From the NCBI RefSeq assembly GCF_001714725.1, contig NZ_CP016447.1, forward strand, positions 62,001 to 126,000: a stretch of 64,000 nt of DNA. Reading direction: 5' to 3'. Under the pieces are notes generated by a model that saw only the letters and a list, made by a program, of their open reading frames with translations, searched no databases and was not told where the DNA came from. Made by a program: the position numbers and the translations under genes. The stretch is from Acidovorax sp. RAC01. GTDB taxonomy: Bacteria > Pseudomonadota > Gammaproteobacteria > Burkholderiales > Burkholderiaceae_C. The first letter of the stretch is position 1, and the number at the start of each line of letters is the position of its first letter. Below, in pieces: positions 28,944-38,053 of the stretch.

Positions 28944-29147
28944 TCAAGCAGGTTCGCGAGCTTCGCAGTCGACTCGGAAAGACGTTAAGTGCCTCTCAGC
29001 ATGCAGCTCGCCAAGCATGATCGAATCGGCATAGCCTTGTCTGCCTGAGCGAGTGCCGCTCTCGATCTTGATGCCCGGTTGATCTTTGCGAATGAGCTTG
29101 ACCTTCTCATCGTGGAAAGGTTCATAGTCAAACAGTGAATCAACCAA
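28944..29147 (-). CDS. Short ORF of unknown status at the island junction
   Basis: A 67-codon reading frame (begins MVDSLFDYEPFHDEKVKLIR) that I do not recognise. It has no signal peptide and no clear ribosome site, and it runs under the CueR-type promoter on the opposite strand. It may be a remnant of a larger gene lost when the metal-resistance region was joined to the chromosome. The 405 bp from 28753 to 29158 otherwise hold only the promoter at 29098-29128. Confidence 0.25.
   Translation of the reverse strand: MVDSLFDYEPFHDEKVKLIRKDQPGIKIESGTRSGRQGYADSIMLGELHAERHLTSFRVDCEAREPA
29098..29128 (+). promoter_or_regulatory. CueR/MerR-type promoter of the copZ-like gene
   Basis: TTGACC (29098-29103) and CATAGT (29123-29128) are separated by 19 bp, the long spacer that MerR-family activators correct by twisting DNA. 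The spacer carries the dyad acctt(n11)aaggt, close to the CueR operator. The first gene downstream is a copper chaperone. No intact MerR-family gene is in the window. Confidence 0.8.
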
Positions 29148-29158
29148 AGGAGGCTCAC

Positions 29159-29482
29159 ATGGTCCATTTCAATGTTCCTGATATGACATGCGGCGGTTGC
29201 GCGAAGCGCATTCGTCGGGCAATCGCTCAGGCTCAAATGCCAGCGGGCGTCGAAGTAGAAATCGATGTGGCCGCGCGGCAGGTCCGCGTTCCTGGGCAAG
29301 CCGAAGACGACACTGTGGAGCTTGTCCGCTCCGCAATTGAGCGTGCTGGATACAAAGCAGACGCGGCGGTGAGTCCTGCATCTCGCCGAACAACCGGTGG
29401 CTGCTGCTGTGCGTCTCGGCCCGTAACCCCTGTTGATGTGGATCAAGACGGTGCAAGGCAGACGTCGTCATGCTGCAGTTGA
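29159..29482 (+). CDS. CopZ-like heavy-metal-associated chaperone with Cys-rich tail
   Basis: Cytosolic copper chaperone. Residues 1-70 form one HMA domain with the metal-binding motif MTCGGC near residues 9-14. The remaining residues are a non-HMA tail containing TGGCCCAS and ending SSCCS, so five extra cysteines are added. Total 107 residues, longer than ordinary CopZ (about 68). The ATG at 29159 is preceded by AAAGGAGG. It is the first gene behind a CueR-type promoter and is followed 18 bp later by a Met-rich lipoprotein gene. Confidence 0.9.
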   Translation: MVHFNVPDMTCGGCAKRIRRAIAQAQMPAGVEVEIDVAARQVRVPGQAEDDTVELVRSAIERAGYKADAAVSPASRRTTGGCCCASRPVTPVDVDQDGARQTSSCCS

Positions 29483-29500
29483 ACTACCAAGGAGACCATC

Positions 29501-30004
29501 ATGCGTCTGAACATCGTCGCTGGGCTGTTGACAACCCTATTCGTGGCAGGCTGTGCCGTCGCGCAATCGCCAAAACCTGAGGACGAACACGCAGGCCACC
29601 ACCCCGGAGATGCACAGAGCGGCGGCGTCACAACCCAGTCTGCCCCGGCAGCCACTGCCGCGTCTGCACCGGACGCCTTTGATCGTCAGATGAAGGCGAT
29701 GCAGGAAATGCACAAAAAAATGCAGGCGGCCAAGACTCCCGCCGAACGCTCAGCGCTGATGGAGGAGCACATGAAGCTCATGCAGTCAGGCATGGCCATG
29801 ATGGGCGCGGCTAGTTCTGGTGGCATGGGGATGGGAATGATGCAGCAAGGGGCACAGGCCAAACCTGCCGCACCTGCAGCCTCTGGAAATCCGGGCATGG
29901 GAGGCATGATGGGTATGCACGCTCAAATGGAGCGCCGGATGGCCATGATGGAACAGATGATGCAAATGATGGTGGACCGCCAAGCAGCCATGCCATCCAA
30001 GTAG
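29501..30004 (+). CDS. Met-rich lipoprotein, probable periplasmic copper binder
   Basis: A 167-residue precursor with lipobox VAGC, so anchored in a membrane facing the periplasm. The mature part has a His-rich start (EHAGHH) and 28 Met in the whole chain, clustered in runs such as GGMGMGMMQQG and MAMMEQMMQMM. Repeated MxM and MM patterns suit binding of Cu(I) or Ag(I). No known domain is recognised. It is co-oriented with the copZ-like gene and probably shares its promoter. Export or buffering of copper is inferred from composition and context. Confidence 0.8.
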   Translation: MRLNIVAGLLTTLFVAGCAVAQSPKPEDEHAGHHPGDAQSGGVTTQSAPAATAASAPDAFDRQMKAMQEMHKKMQAAKTPAERSALMEEHMKLMQSGMAMMGAASSGGMGMGMMQQGAQAKPAAPAASGNPGMGGMMGMHAQMERRMAMMEQMMQMMVDRQAAMPSK

Positions 30005-30090
30005 TCTCACCGCGAACGTTCTTTGCGGGGGAAGCTATCACTATTCCAAACGCTGGTGAGCTGCGCGAGGCTTGGTGACTCAGTCACTAA

Positions 30091-31479
30091 GAGCCTGTCA
30101 GAAATTTTGTGTGTGAGGCATAGCATGTCAACAAGGAGCATGAATGCCACGCAAGACGAAGACGACCGCAGTGACGGACAAGGCGGCGCAGCCGCAATTC
30201 TCAGCCGAGCTGCTTGAGCAACTCATCCCAGGGCCGGTAACGCCAGCCGAACTCGAAGGCATCTTCCAGCAGTTCAAGAAGTCGGTTCTTGAGCGCGCCC
30301 TGGGCGCCGAGATGAGTCACCACCTGGGCTACGCGCCCGGCCAGGCCAAGCCCGAAGGGGCTGCCCCCAATCACCGCAACGGCAAGAGCACCAAGACCGT
30401 GCTGACCGACGTCGGCGCCTTGCGCATCGACGTTCCCCGCGACCGCGAGGGCTCGTTCGAGCCGCAGCTTATTGGCAAGCATGAGCGCCGCTTCACCGGC
30501 TTTGACGACAAGATCATCGCCATGTACGCACGCGGCATGACGGTGCGCGAGATCCAGGGCTTCCTGACAGAGATGTACTCGGTCGATGTCTCGCCCGATC
30601 TCATCAGCAGCGTCACCGATGCGGTGATGAGCGAGGTCACTGCCTGGCAAACGCGACCGCTTGATCCCATGTACCCCGTCGTGTTCTTCGACGCACTGCG
30701 GGTCAAGATCCGCGAGGACGCTGTCGTGCGCTCCAAGGCCGTGTACCTGGCTCTGGGCGTACTGCCCGATGGCAGCCGTGACATCCTGGGAATCTGGATT
30801 GAGAACACCGAAGGTGCCAAGTTCTGGATGAAGGTGTTCAACGATCTGAAGACACGCGGAGTCCATGACATCCTGATCGCCGTGACCGATGGCCTCAAGG
30901 GCATGCCCGAGGCACTGCAAGCGGTGTTCCCGGCCACGACGCTGCAGACCTGCATCGTGCACCTGATCCGTAACAGCTTGGACTTCGCCAGTTGGAAGGA
31001 CCGCAAGGCGCTGGCCGCAGCCATCAAGCCGATCTACACGGCGGTGAGCGCCGAGGCCGCTGAGGCCGAGCTGACTGCGTTTGAAGCCGGGCCCTGGGGC
31101 CAGAAGTTCCCCACTGTCGTGGGCGCCTGGCGCAGGGTCTGGGACAAGGTCATCCCGTTCTTTGCCTTCCCGCCCGAGGTGCGCCGCGTGATCTACACGA
31201 CCAACGCGATTGAGAGCGTGAATGCGAGGCTACGCAAGATCATCAAAACCCGAGGGCACTTCCCCAGTGACGATGCAGCCACCAAGCTGATCTGGCTGGC
31301 ACTGCGCAACATCACCGAAGACTGGGGGCGGGCTGCCAACAACTGGAAGTCAGCAATGAACCAATTCGCGATCCTCTACGAAGACCGGTTCACCAAATCG
31401 AGCACGTAAGATCCTCAATCAGCTTCACGGAATCGGTGAAGGTTCAATGAGCCTCACACACGAAAATTCGGACAGGCCC
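30091..31479 (+). mobile_element. Complete IS256-family insertion sequence
   Basis: The 1389-bp element has imperfect terminal inverted repeats of about 29 bp (left end gagcctgtcagaaatttt, right end inward gggcctgtccgaattttc, both running on to gtgtgtgaggc). It is flanked by a perfect 8-bp target duplication gtcactaa at 30083-30090 and 31480-31487. It carries one intact transposase gene. The perfect duplication suggests a recent insertion. The target was the stop-codon region of the diguanylate cyclase gene to its right. Confidence 0.95.
30144..31409 (+). CDS. IS256-family transposase (DDE)
   Basis: A 421-residue mutator-type transposase with the catalytic triad visible as Asp183 in VFFDALRV, Asp249 in AVTDGLKGM and Glu357 in TNAIESVNARLRK, and the C-terminal GRAANNWKSAMNQF. 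The N-terminus has the DNA-binding region with LERALGAEMSHHLGY. It fills most of the insertion sequence and shows no frameshift, so the element looks able to move. Confidence 0.97.
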   Translation: MPRKTKTTAVTDKAAQPQFSAELLEQLIPGPVTPAELEGIFQQFKKSVLERALGAEMSHHLGYAPGQAKPEGAAPNHRNGKSTKTVLTDVGALRIDVPRDREGSFEPQLIGKHERRFTGFDDKIIAMYARGMTVREIQGFLTEMYSVDVSPDLISSVTDAVMSEVTAWQTRPLDPMYPVVFFDALRVKIREDAVVRSKAVYLALGVLPDGSRDILGIWIENTEGAKFWMKVFNDLKTRGVHDILIAVTDGLKGMPEALQAVFPATTLQTCIVHLIRNSLDFASWKDRKALAAAIKPIYTAVSAEAAEAELTAFEAGPWGQKFPTVVGAWRRVWDKVIPFFAFPPEVRRVIYTTNAIESVNARLRKIIKTRGHFPSDDAATKLIWLALRNITEDWGRAANNWKSAMNQFAILYEDRFTKSST

Positions 31480-32406
31480 GTCACTAACCACTGTGCAGTT
31501 GCGCCCGAGCGCCTTTGCCCTGTAAACAGCTTCATCAGAGCGTTTTAGCAGCCGGGCGAGGAAATCCGCTCCGGTTTGGTGTACTGCACATGCCAGCCCG
31601 ACACTGACCGTTACTGGCCCCGCCAATGAGCGAACCCGTCTGGCGCATTTGTGCACCCGCTCCGCGATTCGGGCAGCGGCTTCTGCGTCCGCATCAGGTA
31701 ACCAGAGGACGAATTCTTCCCCGCCGTATCGCGCCACCAGGTCCGAACCACGGGCGCCTGCCTGTAACTGGCGAGCAAAGTTCACCAGCACCCGGTCGCC
31801 CTCGGGATGGCCATGCGCATCGTTGATCCGTTTGAAGTAGTCCACGTCCACCATCAACAACGACACGGAACTCTGTCGAGAGGCCGTCCGTTGCCACTCT
31901 TGCACGGTCAATTCCAGCGCACGGCGGTTTTTAAGACCTGTAAGCGGATCAGAGAGACTCAGTTCCGAAAGCTGGCGATTCTGCAATTCAACCTGTTCAT
32001 TGCTGGCGGCCAAGCGCTGGGCAAGACCCTGGGCCTCTGCACGGGCCTTGATCAACTCGCCTTCGAAACGGCTGCGTTCGCGGGCCACAAAAAAGGCCCA
32101 TACGATGTGGTCGCCCGTCTCCAGGCGCTTGCTGACCGCATTGACCATGACAGGAACAGTCTCGCCGCCAACACCGCGCAGGTGGAGGAATACTTCGCGC
32201 GCACTCTTGGCGTGATGCAGCGTGGGAAACAGGTGGGTCTGGCTGAAAATTCGAGAAGCTGGTGTCAACAGTTCATCCATGGAGTGGCCGAGCCAAAACG
32301 CCTCCGTGCCCCCGATCAGGACAAGGAACTCCCTGTTCATCCGCACGATGTGCCCCACCGGGTCCGTGATCATCATCGCGCAAGGGATGTCATCAACCGC
32401 CAGCAT
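31444..32406 (-). CDS. PAS-GGDEF diguanylate cyclase with IS-altered C-terminus
   Basis: Makes cyclic di-GMP. The 320 residues comprise an N-terminal PAS domain (MLAVDDIPCAMMITDPVGHI onwards), a coiled coil near residues 125-150 and a GGDEF domain with active site ARYGGEEF and the inhibitory I-site RGSD five residues before GGEEF. It is 21 bp behind an RsbQ-like hydrolase gene, an arrangement like B. subtilis RsbQ with its PAS partner RsbP. The last 11 residues (GPVRIFVCEAH) are encoded by the right end of the IS256-type element. Without the insertion the gene would stop after TVVSD, where TGA remains at 30080-30082. Confidence 0.92.
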   Translation of the reverse strand: MLAVDDIPCAMMITDPVGHIVRMNREFLVLIGGTEAFWLGHSMDELLTPASRIFSQTHLFPTLHHAKSAREVFLHLRGVGGETVPVMVNAVSKRLETGDHIVWAFFVARERSRFEGELIKARAEAQGLAQRLAASNEQVELQNRQLSELSLSDPLTGLKNRRALELTVQEWQRTASRQSSVSLLMVDVDYFKRINDAHGHPEGDRVLVNFARQLQAGARGSDLVARYGGEEFVLWLPDADAEAAARIAERVHKCARRVRSLAGPVTVSVGLACAVHQTGADFLARLLKRSDEAVYRAKALGRNCTVVSDGPVRIFVCEAH

Positions 32407-32427
32407 GTTCCGCCCTCTCGGTTTCGC

Positions 32428-33240
32428 TCACGCTAAGGAGAGATATCGCTGCATGGCGGCCGTCACCAAGTGAGGATGACTCATGTGGGCGCAGTGTCCG
32501 GTCACGTCCAGCACTTCCAGCGTGCTGTCCCTGAGCTTCTTGTGCATGTATTCCCCCACCGAATGGGGCGCCAACGCATCGTTGCCATGCTGCAAGATCA
32601 GACTCGGCCGGGTCACGCGCGACAGCTCCTCTCTGGTATCCGCAAAGAAGGTTGCCTGCGCAAAGATACGAGCCATCGTAGGATCGGTTGAGCAGAAACT
32701 CTCGGACAGCTCTCCGCCCAGACTGTCTGCCTGCGGCGCTCCCGCCACAATGGGTGCGAGGTAGCTGGACCAGCCCATGAAGTTCTGGTCCATGAGGTCC
32801 AATAGGCCCTCCAAATCCTGGCGCTCGAACCCTCCAAGGTAGTCCGGAGCGTGATTGATGTAGCAAGGCGACGGGCCGACCAGAATCAGGCGATCAAAAA
32901 GCATAGGTCGCTCGATGGAGGCCAGCAGGCCGATGCTGGCGCTGACCGAATGTCCAACAAAATGCACTCCGCGCTCGATGCCCAATGCGTCGCATACATC
33001 CAGCAGATCTTGCACGTAGCCTTTCAGACTTGCGTACTTCACGGGGTCAAAGGCGGCCAAGTCTGATTGGCCGCAGCCGACGTAGTCGAACAAGACCTGG
33101 TGGCACTTACCTTCAAAGGCCGGAGTGATGTGTCGCCACATATGCTGGCTACACCCAAAGCCGTGCGCATAGACGAGCACGGGGACGTCCGGGCGAATTG
33201 CATCGATCACATGCACGTTGTTGCGCTTACGAATTTCCAC
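32428..33240 (-). CDS. RsbQ-like alpha/beta hydrolase
   Basis: A 270-residue soluble hydrolase of the RsbQ/KAI2/D14 group. It has oxyanion region YAHGFGCSQHMWRH, nucleophile Ser in FVGHSVSASIG, Asp in LQHGNDALAP and His in GHCAHMSHP. Length equals B. subtilis RsbQ, which activates the PAS domain of RsbP, probably by making or delivering a small ligand. Here the PAS partner is the cyclase 21 bp downstream. The GTG at 33240 is chosen for its GGAAAG ribosome site and correct N-terminus (MEIRKRNNVHV). It lies 140 bp behind cusA on the same strand. The ligand is unknown. Confidence 0.9.
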   Translation of the reverse strand: MEIRKRNNVHVIDAIRPDVPVLVYAHGFGCSQHMWRHITPAFEGKCHQVLFDYVGCGQSDLAAFDPVKYASLKGYVQDLLDVCDALGIERGVHFVGHSVSASIGLLASIERPMLFDRLILVGPSPCYINHAPDYLGGFERQDLEGLLDLMDQNFMGWSSYLAPIVAGAPQADSLGGELSESFCSTDPTMARIFAQATFFADTREELSRVTRPSLILQHGNDALAPHSVGEYMHKKLRDSTLEVLDVTGHCAHMSHPHLVTAAMQRYLSLA

Positions 33241-33380
33241 TGTTGTTCTTTCCGGGCGGTCAGTCCGCAGATTTTGCACGCCTGACGCTTGCACCGTGCG
33301 CAAAATAGCATGCAAGCGTGCGCGATTGGGAGTGAGAAACAACTGGTTTATCGCTAGCACCAGCTTGCGCAACGCAGCGT

Positions 33381-36300
33381 TCAGCCTCCAGATGCCTCTG
33401 TTTTCACTCTCCTTGGCTTTCGCATCAGCACATAGGCTGCAGGAATCACGAACAAAGAAAGCAGCGGTGCGGTCACCATACCGCCCAGCATGGGAGCCGC
33501 GATGCGGCTCATGACCTCCGAGCCTGTCCCGCTGCTCCACACGATGGGCACCAGGCCCGCCAGAATGACTGCCACGGTCATGGCCTTGGGTCGCACGCGC
33601 AGCACGGCACCTTCCCGAATCGCGTCCAGCAGCTCTTCCAGTGTGGGCTGCCTGCCGTCTGGACATCTCTCTGCGAGTGCCTGCTTGAGGTAGATGAGCA
33701 TGACCACCCCGAACTCTGCCGCGACCCCCGCCAGGGCGATGAAGCCCACACCGGTGGCGATGGACAGGTTGTAGTTCATCAGGTAGAGGAACCAGATGCC
33801 CCCGGTCAACGCGAATGGCAACGTCGCCATGATCAGTCCCGCCTCACCCATGCGCGAAAAGGTCAAGTACAACAGCACAAAAATGATCAGCAAGGTGGCT
33901 GGTACCACCACCTTGAGGCGAGCATTGGCCCGCTCCAGGTACTCGAACTGGCCAGAGTACGTGATGCTGACTCCTGGCTGCAGCTTGATCTGTCGGCTCA
34001 CGGCGTCGCGCAGCTCATTGGCCACGGAAGCCAGATCGCGCCCCCGCACATCGACATACACCCAGCCCGATGGGCGGGCGTTCTCGCTCTTGAGCATGGG
34101 TGGCCCATCGGTGATGGCGATGTTGGCCACCGTACCCAGCGTGATCTGCTGCCCCATGGGGGTGGAGATGGGCAATTGGGCCAAGCGTTCGGGCGAGTCT
34201 CTCCACTCACGCGGATAGCGCAGGTTGATCGGGAAGCGGGCCAAGCCCTCGACCGTTTCCGAGACGTTTTCTCCACCGATGGCCCCGGAGACCACGGCCT
34301 GGATATCGGACACATTCAGCCCGTAGCGCCCCGCGGCCGTGCGATCGATGCGGACATCGACGTAGCGGCCCCCTGTCAGGCGCTCGGCCAGTGACGAGGC
34401 CACTCCCGGAATGCCTTTGGCGACCTGCTCGACCTGTGCCGCGATCCCATCGATCACCTGCAGGTCGTTGCCCGTCACCTTGACACCGATGGGGCTCTTG
34501 ATGCCGGTTGCCAGCATGTCGATTCGGTTGCGAATGGGTGGAATCCAGATGTTGGACAGGCCGGGGATCTTGACGGCCTTGTCCAACTCTTCGATCAGGC
34601 CCTCGGGCGTCATTCCTGGACGCCATTGGTCTCTGGGCTTGAGCTTCACCGTGGTCTCGAACATTTCCAGCGGGGCCGGATCGGTGGCGGTCTCTGCGCG
34701 GCCCGCCTTGCCGAAGACGCGCTCGACCTCGGGCACCGTCTTGATCATCCGGTTGCTCAATTGCAGAAGCTCCGTGGCTCGCTGTGCCGACAGGCCCGGC
34801 AGGGCTGACGGCATGTACAGCAGATCGCCTTCATCCAGCCTGGGCAGGAACTCGCCCCCCAACCGCGACAGGGGCCAGATCGTGGTCGTCAGCGCCAGCA
34901 CGGCGATGACCAGGGTGGATTTGGGACGATGCAAGACCCACTCAAGGCAAGGTCGGTACACGGCAATCAGCGCGCGGGTGATGGGGTTTTTCTGCTCGTC
35001 AGGGATACGCCCCCGGATCCAGTAGCCCATGAGGACCGGGATCAGCGTGACCGAGAGTGCCGCAGCTGCGGCCATCGCGTAGGTCTTCGTGAACGCCAGC
35101 GGTCCAAACAAGCGGCCTTCCTGTGCTTCCAGCGTAAAAACGGGCACAAAGGACAACGTGATGATGAGCAGCGAGAAGAAAAGCGCAGGCCCAACTTCCT
35201 CGGCAGCTTCGGTGATCACTTTCCAGCGCTCTTCACCGACCAACTGCTGGTCGGGATGCTTGTGCTGCCAGGCCTCCAGCTTCTTGTGGGCGTTCTCGAT
35301 CATCACCACTGCTGCATCGACCATGGCGCCCACGGCGATTGCAATCCCGCCCAGGGACATGATGTTGGCGTTGATGCCCTGGTAGCGCATCACCAGAAAC
35401 GCCGCCATGATCCCCAGCGGCAGAGAAATGATGGCGACCAGCGCAGAACGCAGGTGCCAGAGGAACAAGACACAGACCACCGCCACCACAATGAACTCCT
35501 CTACGAGTTTGGTGCTGAGGTTCTGGATCGCCCGCTCGATGAGTGCGCTGCGGTCGTAGGTGGTGACGATCTCCACGCCCTGGGGCAGGCTGCTTTGCAG
35601 CTCGCTGAGTTTGGCCTTTACGGCCTGGATCGTTTCCTGGGCGTTCTTGCCAGATCGCAGCACGACCACGCCTCCAGCCACTTCCCCCTCGCCGTCGAGT
35701 TCAGCGATGCCGCGCCGCATTTCCGGCCCGATCTGGACGGTGGCGACATCCCCCAGGCGCACAGGCACCCCTGCGCGCGACACCAACGGGATGGCGCGGA
35801 AGTCGTCCAGCGTCTTGAGATAGCCGCTGGCGCGCACCATGTACTCGGCGCCGGACAGTTCCAGCACCGATCCCCCCGTTTCCTGGTTGGCATTCATGAT
35901 GGCCTCGCGCACCTGCCCCTGAGTGAGGCCTTGGGACGCAAGCTTGATGGGGTCGAGCACGACCTGGTACTGCTTGACCATGCCACCGACCGATGCCACC
36001 TCGGCCACGTTGGGTAAGCTCTTGAGTTCGAACTTCAGGAACCAGTCCTGCAAGGCGCGAAGCTGGGCCAGGTCGTTTTTGCCGGTGCGATCTACCAGGG
36101 CGTACTGGAAGATCCAGCCCACCCCGGTGGCATCTGGGCCCAACGACGACTTGGCCGTAGCGGGTAGTCGTCCCTGCACCTGGTTCATGTACTCCAGCAC
36201 CCGCGAGCGCGCCCAGTACAGGTCCGTGCCATCCTCGAACAGGATGTAGACGAATGAGTCGCCAAAGAACGAGAAACCTCGCACCGTCTTGGCGCCCGGG

Positions 36301-36527
36301 ACGGACAGCATGGTGGTGGACAGCGGGTATGTGACCTGGTTCTCCACTATCTGCGGTGCTTGGCCGGGATAGGAAGTGCGAATGATGACCTGGACATCCG
36401 ACAAATCGGGAAGAGCGTCCACGGGGGTGCTGCGCACACCCCACACGCCCCAGGCCGTAAGCATCACGGTCGCCAGCAGAACCAGGAGTCGGTTCGCCAC
36501 CGACCAGCGGATCAGACGCGCGATCAT
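33381..36527 (-). CDS. cusA: Heavy-metal RND efflux pump CusA (Cu/Ag type)
   Basis: Inner-membrane proton-driven pump for Cu(I)/Ag(I), core of the CusCBA channel. The 1048 residues have RND architecture, and TM4 reads [20 protein letters not shown], the signature of the monovalent-cation (CusA) branch, with the conserved Asp. The start [18 protein letters not shown] at 36527 overlaps the cusB stop in an ATGA, showing translational coupling; the frame is open further upstream inside cusB. The C-terminus ends in [13 protein letters not shown]. No frameshift is seen. Confidence 0.96.
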   Translation of the reverse strand: MIARLIRWSVANRLLVLLATVMLTAWGVWGVRSTPVDALPDLSDVQVIIRTSYPGQAPQIVENQVTYPLSTTMLSVPGAKTVRGFSFFGDSFVYILFEDGTDLYWARSRVLEYMNQVQGRLPATAKSSLGPDATGVGWIFQYALVDRTGKNDLAQLRALQDWFLKFELKSLPNVAEVASVGGMVKQYQVVLDPIKLASQGLTQGQVREAIMNANQETGGSVLELSGAEYMVRASGYLKTLDDFRAIPLVSRAGVPVRLGDVATVQIGPEMRRGIAELDGEGEVAGGVVVLRSGKNAQETIQAVKAKLSELQSSLPQGVEIVTTYDRSALIERAIQNLSTKLVEEFIVVAVVCVLFLWHLRSALVAIISLPLGIMAAFLVMRYQGINANIMSLGGIAIAVGAMVDAAVVMIENAHKKLEAWQHKHPDQQLVGEERWKVITEAAEEVGPALFFSLLIITLSFVPVFTLEAQEGRLFGPLAFTKTYAMAAAAALSVTLIPVLMGYWIRGRIPDEQKNPITRALIAVYRPCLEWVLHRPKSTLVIAVLALTTTIWPLSRLGGEFLPRLDEGDLLYMPSALPGLSAQRATELLQLSNRMIKTVPEVERVFGKAGRAETATDPAPLEMFETTVKLKPRDQWRPGMTPEGLIEELDKAVKIPGLSNIWIPPIRNRIDMLATGIKSPIGVKVTGNDLQVIDGIAAQVEQVAKGIPGVASSLAERLTGGRYVDVRIDRTAAGRYGLNVSDIQAVVSGAIGGENVSETVEGLARFPINLRYPREWRDSPERLAQLPISTPMGQQITLGTVANIAITDGPPMLKSENARPSGWVYVDVRGRDLASVANELRDAVSRQIKLQPGVSITYSGQFEYLERANARLKVVVPATLLIIFVLLYLTFSRMGEAGLIMATLPFALTGGIWFLYLMNYNLSIATGVGFIALAGVAAEFGVVMLIYLKQALAERCPDGRQPTLEELLDAIREGAVLRVRPKAMTVAVILAGLVPIVWSSGTGSEVMSRIAAPMLGGMVTAPLLSLFVIPAAYVLMRKPRRVKTEASGG

Positions 36528-38041
36528 GGCTTGATCCTTTCCACGGCAGTGATCACGAAGTCCTTGCCTTGCTGCTGGAAGGTGAACTTCACCTGCTGCT
36601 CGGGTTTCAGTGCTTTTGCCAGTTCTGGGTTTTCCAACTTGAATGGCATGGTCATGCCGGGCCACTTCAGTTCAGGCACGGCCTCGTGGGTAAGGGTCAG
36701 CTCGGTTGGCGTGACCTCATCGACCACCCCTCGCACCGTAAAGCTCTTGGACGCCGGAGCCGCAGAGGCCGAGGAACCCTGTTCAGCGATGGGTTGCGCG
36801 CTGCTGCCTGGAGGCTGTGCGGGCATGATGCCTCGCAGGCTGGCTTCCGAGTCGATCAGGAACTGTGCCGAGGCGACCACCTGTTGTCCTGCGGTGAGGC
36901 CGCCTTGAATGACGAGGCGGTCATCGATTTCCCCGCCGAGTTGCACCTGGACGGGGTGGTACTTGCCAGGACCGTCCACCACGTAGACCAACGCCCTCTT
37001 GCCGGTGCGGATCACCGCTTCGCTGGGCACCAGCAGCGCTGGTTGTGTGCGTCCGGCCAGGACGATCTGCCCGGACATGCCCGCCTTCAGGCGCTGGGTG
37101 GGGTTGGGAAGCTCCAGGCGCACGCGCACCGTGCGGGTGTCCCGGTTGGCCTCTGGGAGGATGCTCACGACCCGGGCGTTGAGGGTTTCGCCCGGAAACG
37201 CGGCCAATCGGACCTGGGCGTCCTGCCCCAGTTGCAAGGGACCGCTTTGCGCTTCAGGAACGGCCGCTTCGATCCAGACGCTGGCCAGGCCGTTTACGCG
37301 CACCAGACTGCCCCCCGAAGAGACCGTCATGCCCTGGCGCACCATCAGTTCAGCCACCATGCCGGCCTGCGGGAAGGTCACCGTGTAGCGGCCCTGAGGT
37401 TCGCCCGTGCGCTCCACCTGGGCCACGAGCGAGGCAGGCATGCCCAGCAGCGACAGCCGCTGGCGCGCTGCTGTCGTCAGCGACTCGTCCTTGAGCGCCC
37501 GGACCGCGAGAAACTCGCGCTGCGCAGCCACCCACTCTGGCAGCAGTAGATCGGCCAATGGCGCGCCTGCGGCCACCACGTCGCCCGGGGCCCGGGCGTA
37601 GACCCGCTCCACGAACCCGGCTGAGCGCGCCTGGACGATGCTCACATCCCGGTCATTGAGCTGGACCGTGCCCAGCACGTCCACATCGGACCCAATGTCG
37701 CGCTGCTCGACCATGGCCGTGCGCAGGCCGAGCGCTTGTACTGCCTGCGCGGAGACGCTCAGGCCGGAGCTTTCCTCTGCGCCCTCATCCGCATACTTGG
37801 GAACCAGCGCCATGTCCATGTAGGGCGACTTGCCTGGCTTGTCGAACTTCTGCGTCGGCACCATGGGGTCGTACCAGTACAGCACCTTGCGGTCGGCCTT
37901 CGCAGTTTCGGCCGAGGTAGGAACGGCGCCAGAGGCGTGGTTGCTCGCGGTGCGCCATTGGGAGACGCCCCAGCCGAGGGCGATGCCTGTGGCAACCAAT
38001 GCCACGGCCACAACGGTCTTCTTGAAAACGGTATTGGTCAT
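36524..38041 (-). CDS. cusB: Periplasmic adaptor CusB with fused C-terminal CusF domain
   Basis: Adaptor joining CusA to CusC. The 505 residues start with a signal anchor ([18 protein letters not shown]), then a heavy-metal-binding motif [20 protein letters not shown] with MDMALVPKY, barrel-sandwich and beta-barrel domains. From about residue 430 follows a complete CusF-like domain ([20 protein letters not shown], then [10 protein letters not shown], with Trp and Met Cu(I) ligands). CusF is a separate protein in E. coli, so this is a natural adaptor-chaperone fusion. It overlaps cusA by 4 bp and follows cusC by 12 bp. Confidence 0.95.
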   Translation of the reverse strand: MTNTVFKKTVVAVALVATGIALGWGVSQWRTASNHASGAVPTSAETAKADRKVLYWYDPMVPTQKFDKPGKSPYMDMALVPKYADEGAEESSGLSVSAQAVQALGLRTAMVEQRDIGSDVDVLGTVQLNDRDVSIVQARSAGFVERVYARAPGDVVAAGAPLADLLLPEWVAAQREFLAVRALKDESLTTAARQRLSLLGMPASLVAQVERTGEPQGRYTVTFPQAGMVAELMVRQGMTVSSGGSLVRVNGLASVWIEAAVPEAQSGPLQLGQDAQVRLAAFPGETLNARVVSILPEANRDTRTVRVRLELPNPTQRLKAGMSGQIVLAGRTQPALLVPSEAVIRTGKRALVYVVDGPGKYHPVQVQLGGEIDDRLVIQGGLTAGQQVVASAQFLIDSEASLRGIMPAQPPGSSAQPIAEQGSSASAAPASKSFTVRGVVDEVTPTELTLTHEAVPELKWPGMTMPFKLENPELAKALKPEQQVKFTFQQQGKDFVITAVERIKP

Positions 38042-38053
38042 GTGGTTCTCCCT

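Noticed and set aside
34929..36017. Plus-strand open frame of 362 codons over cusA
   Set aside because: Antisense shadow of CusA.
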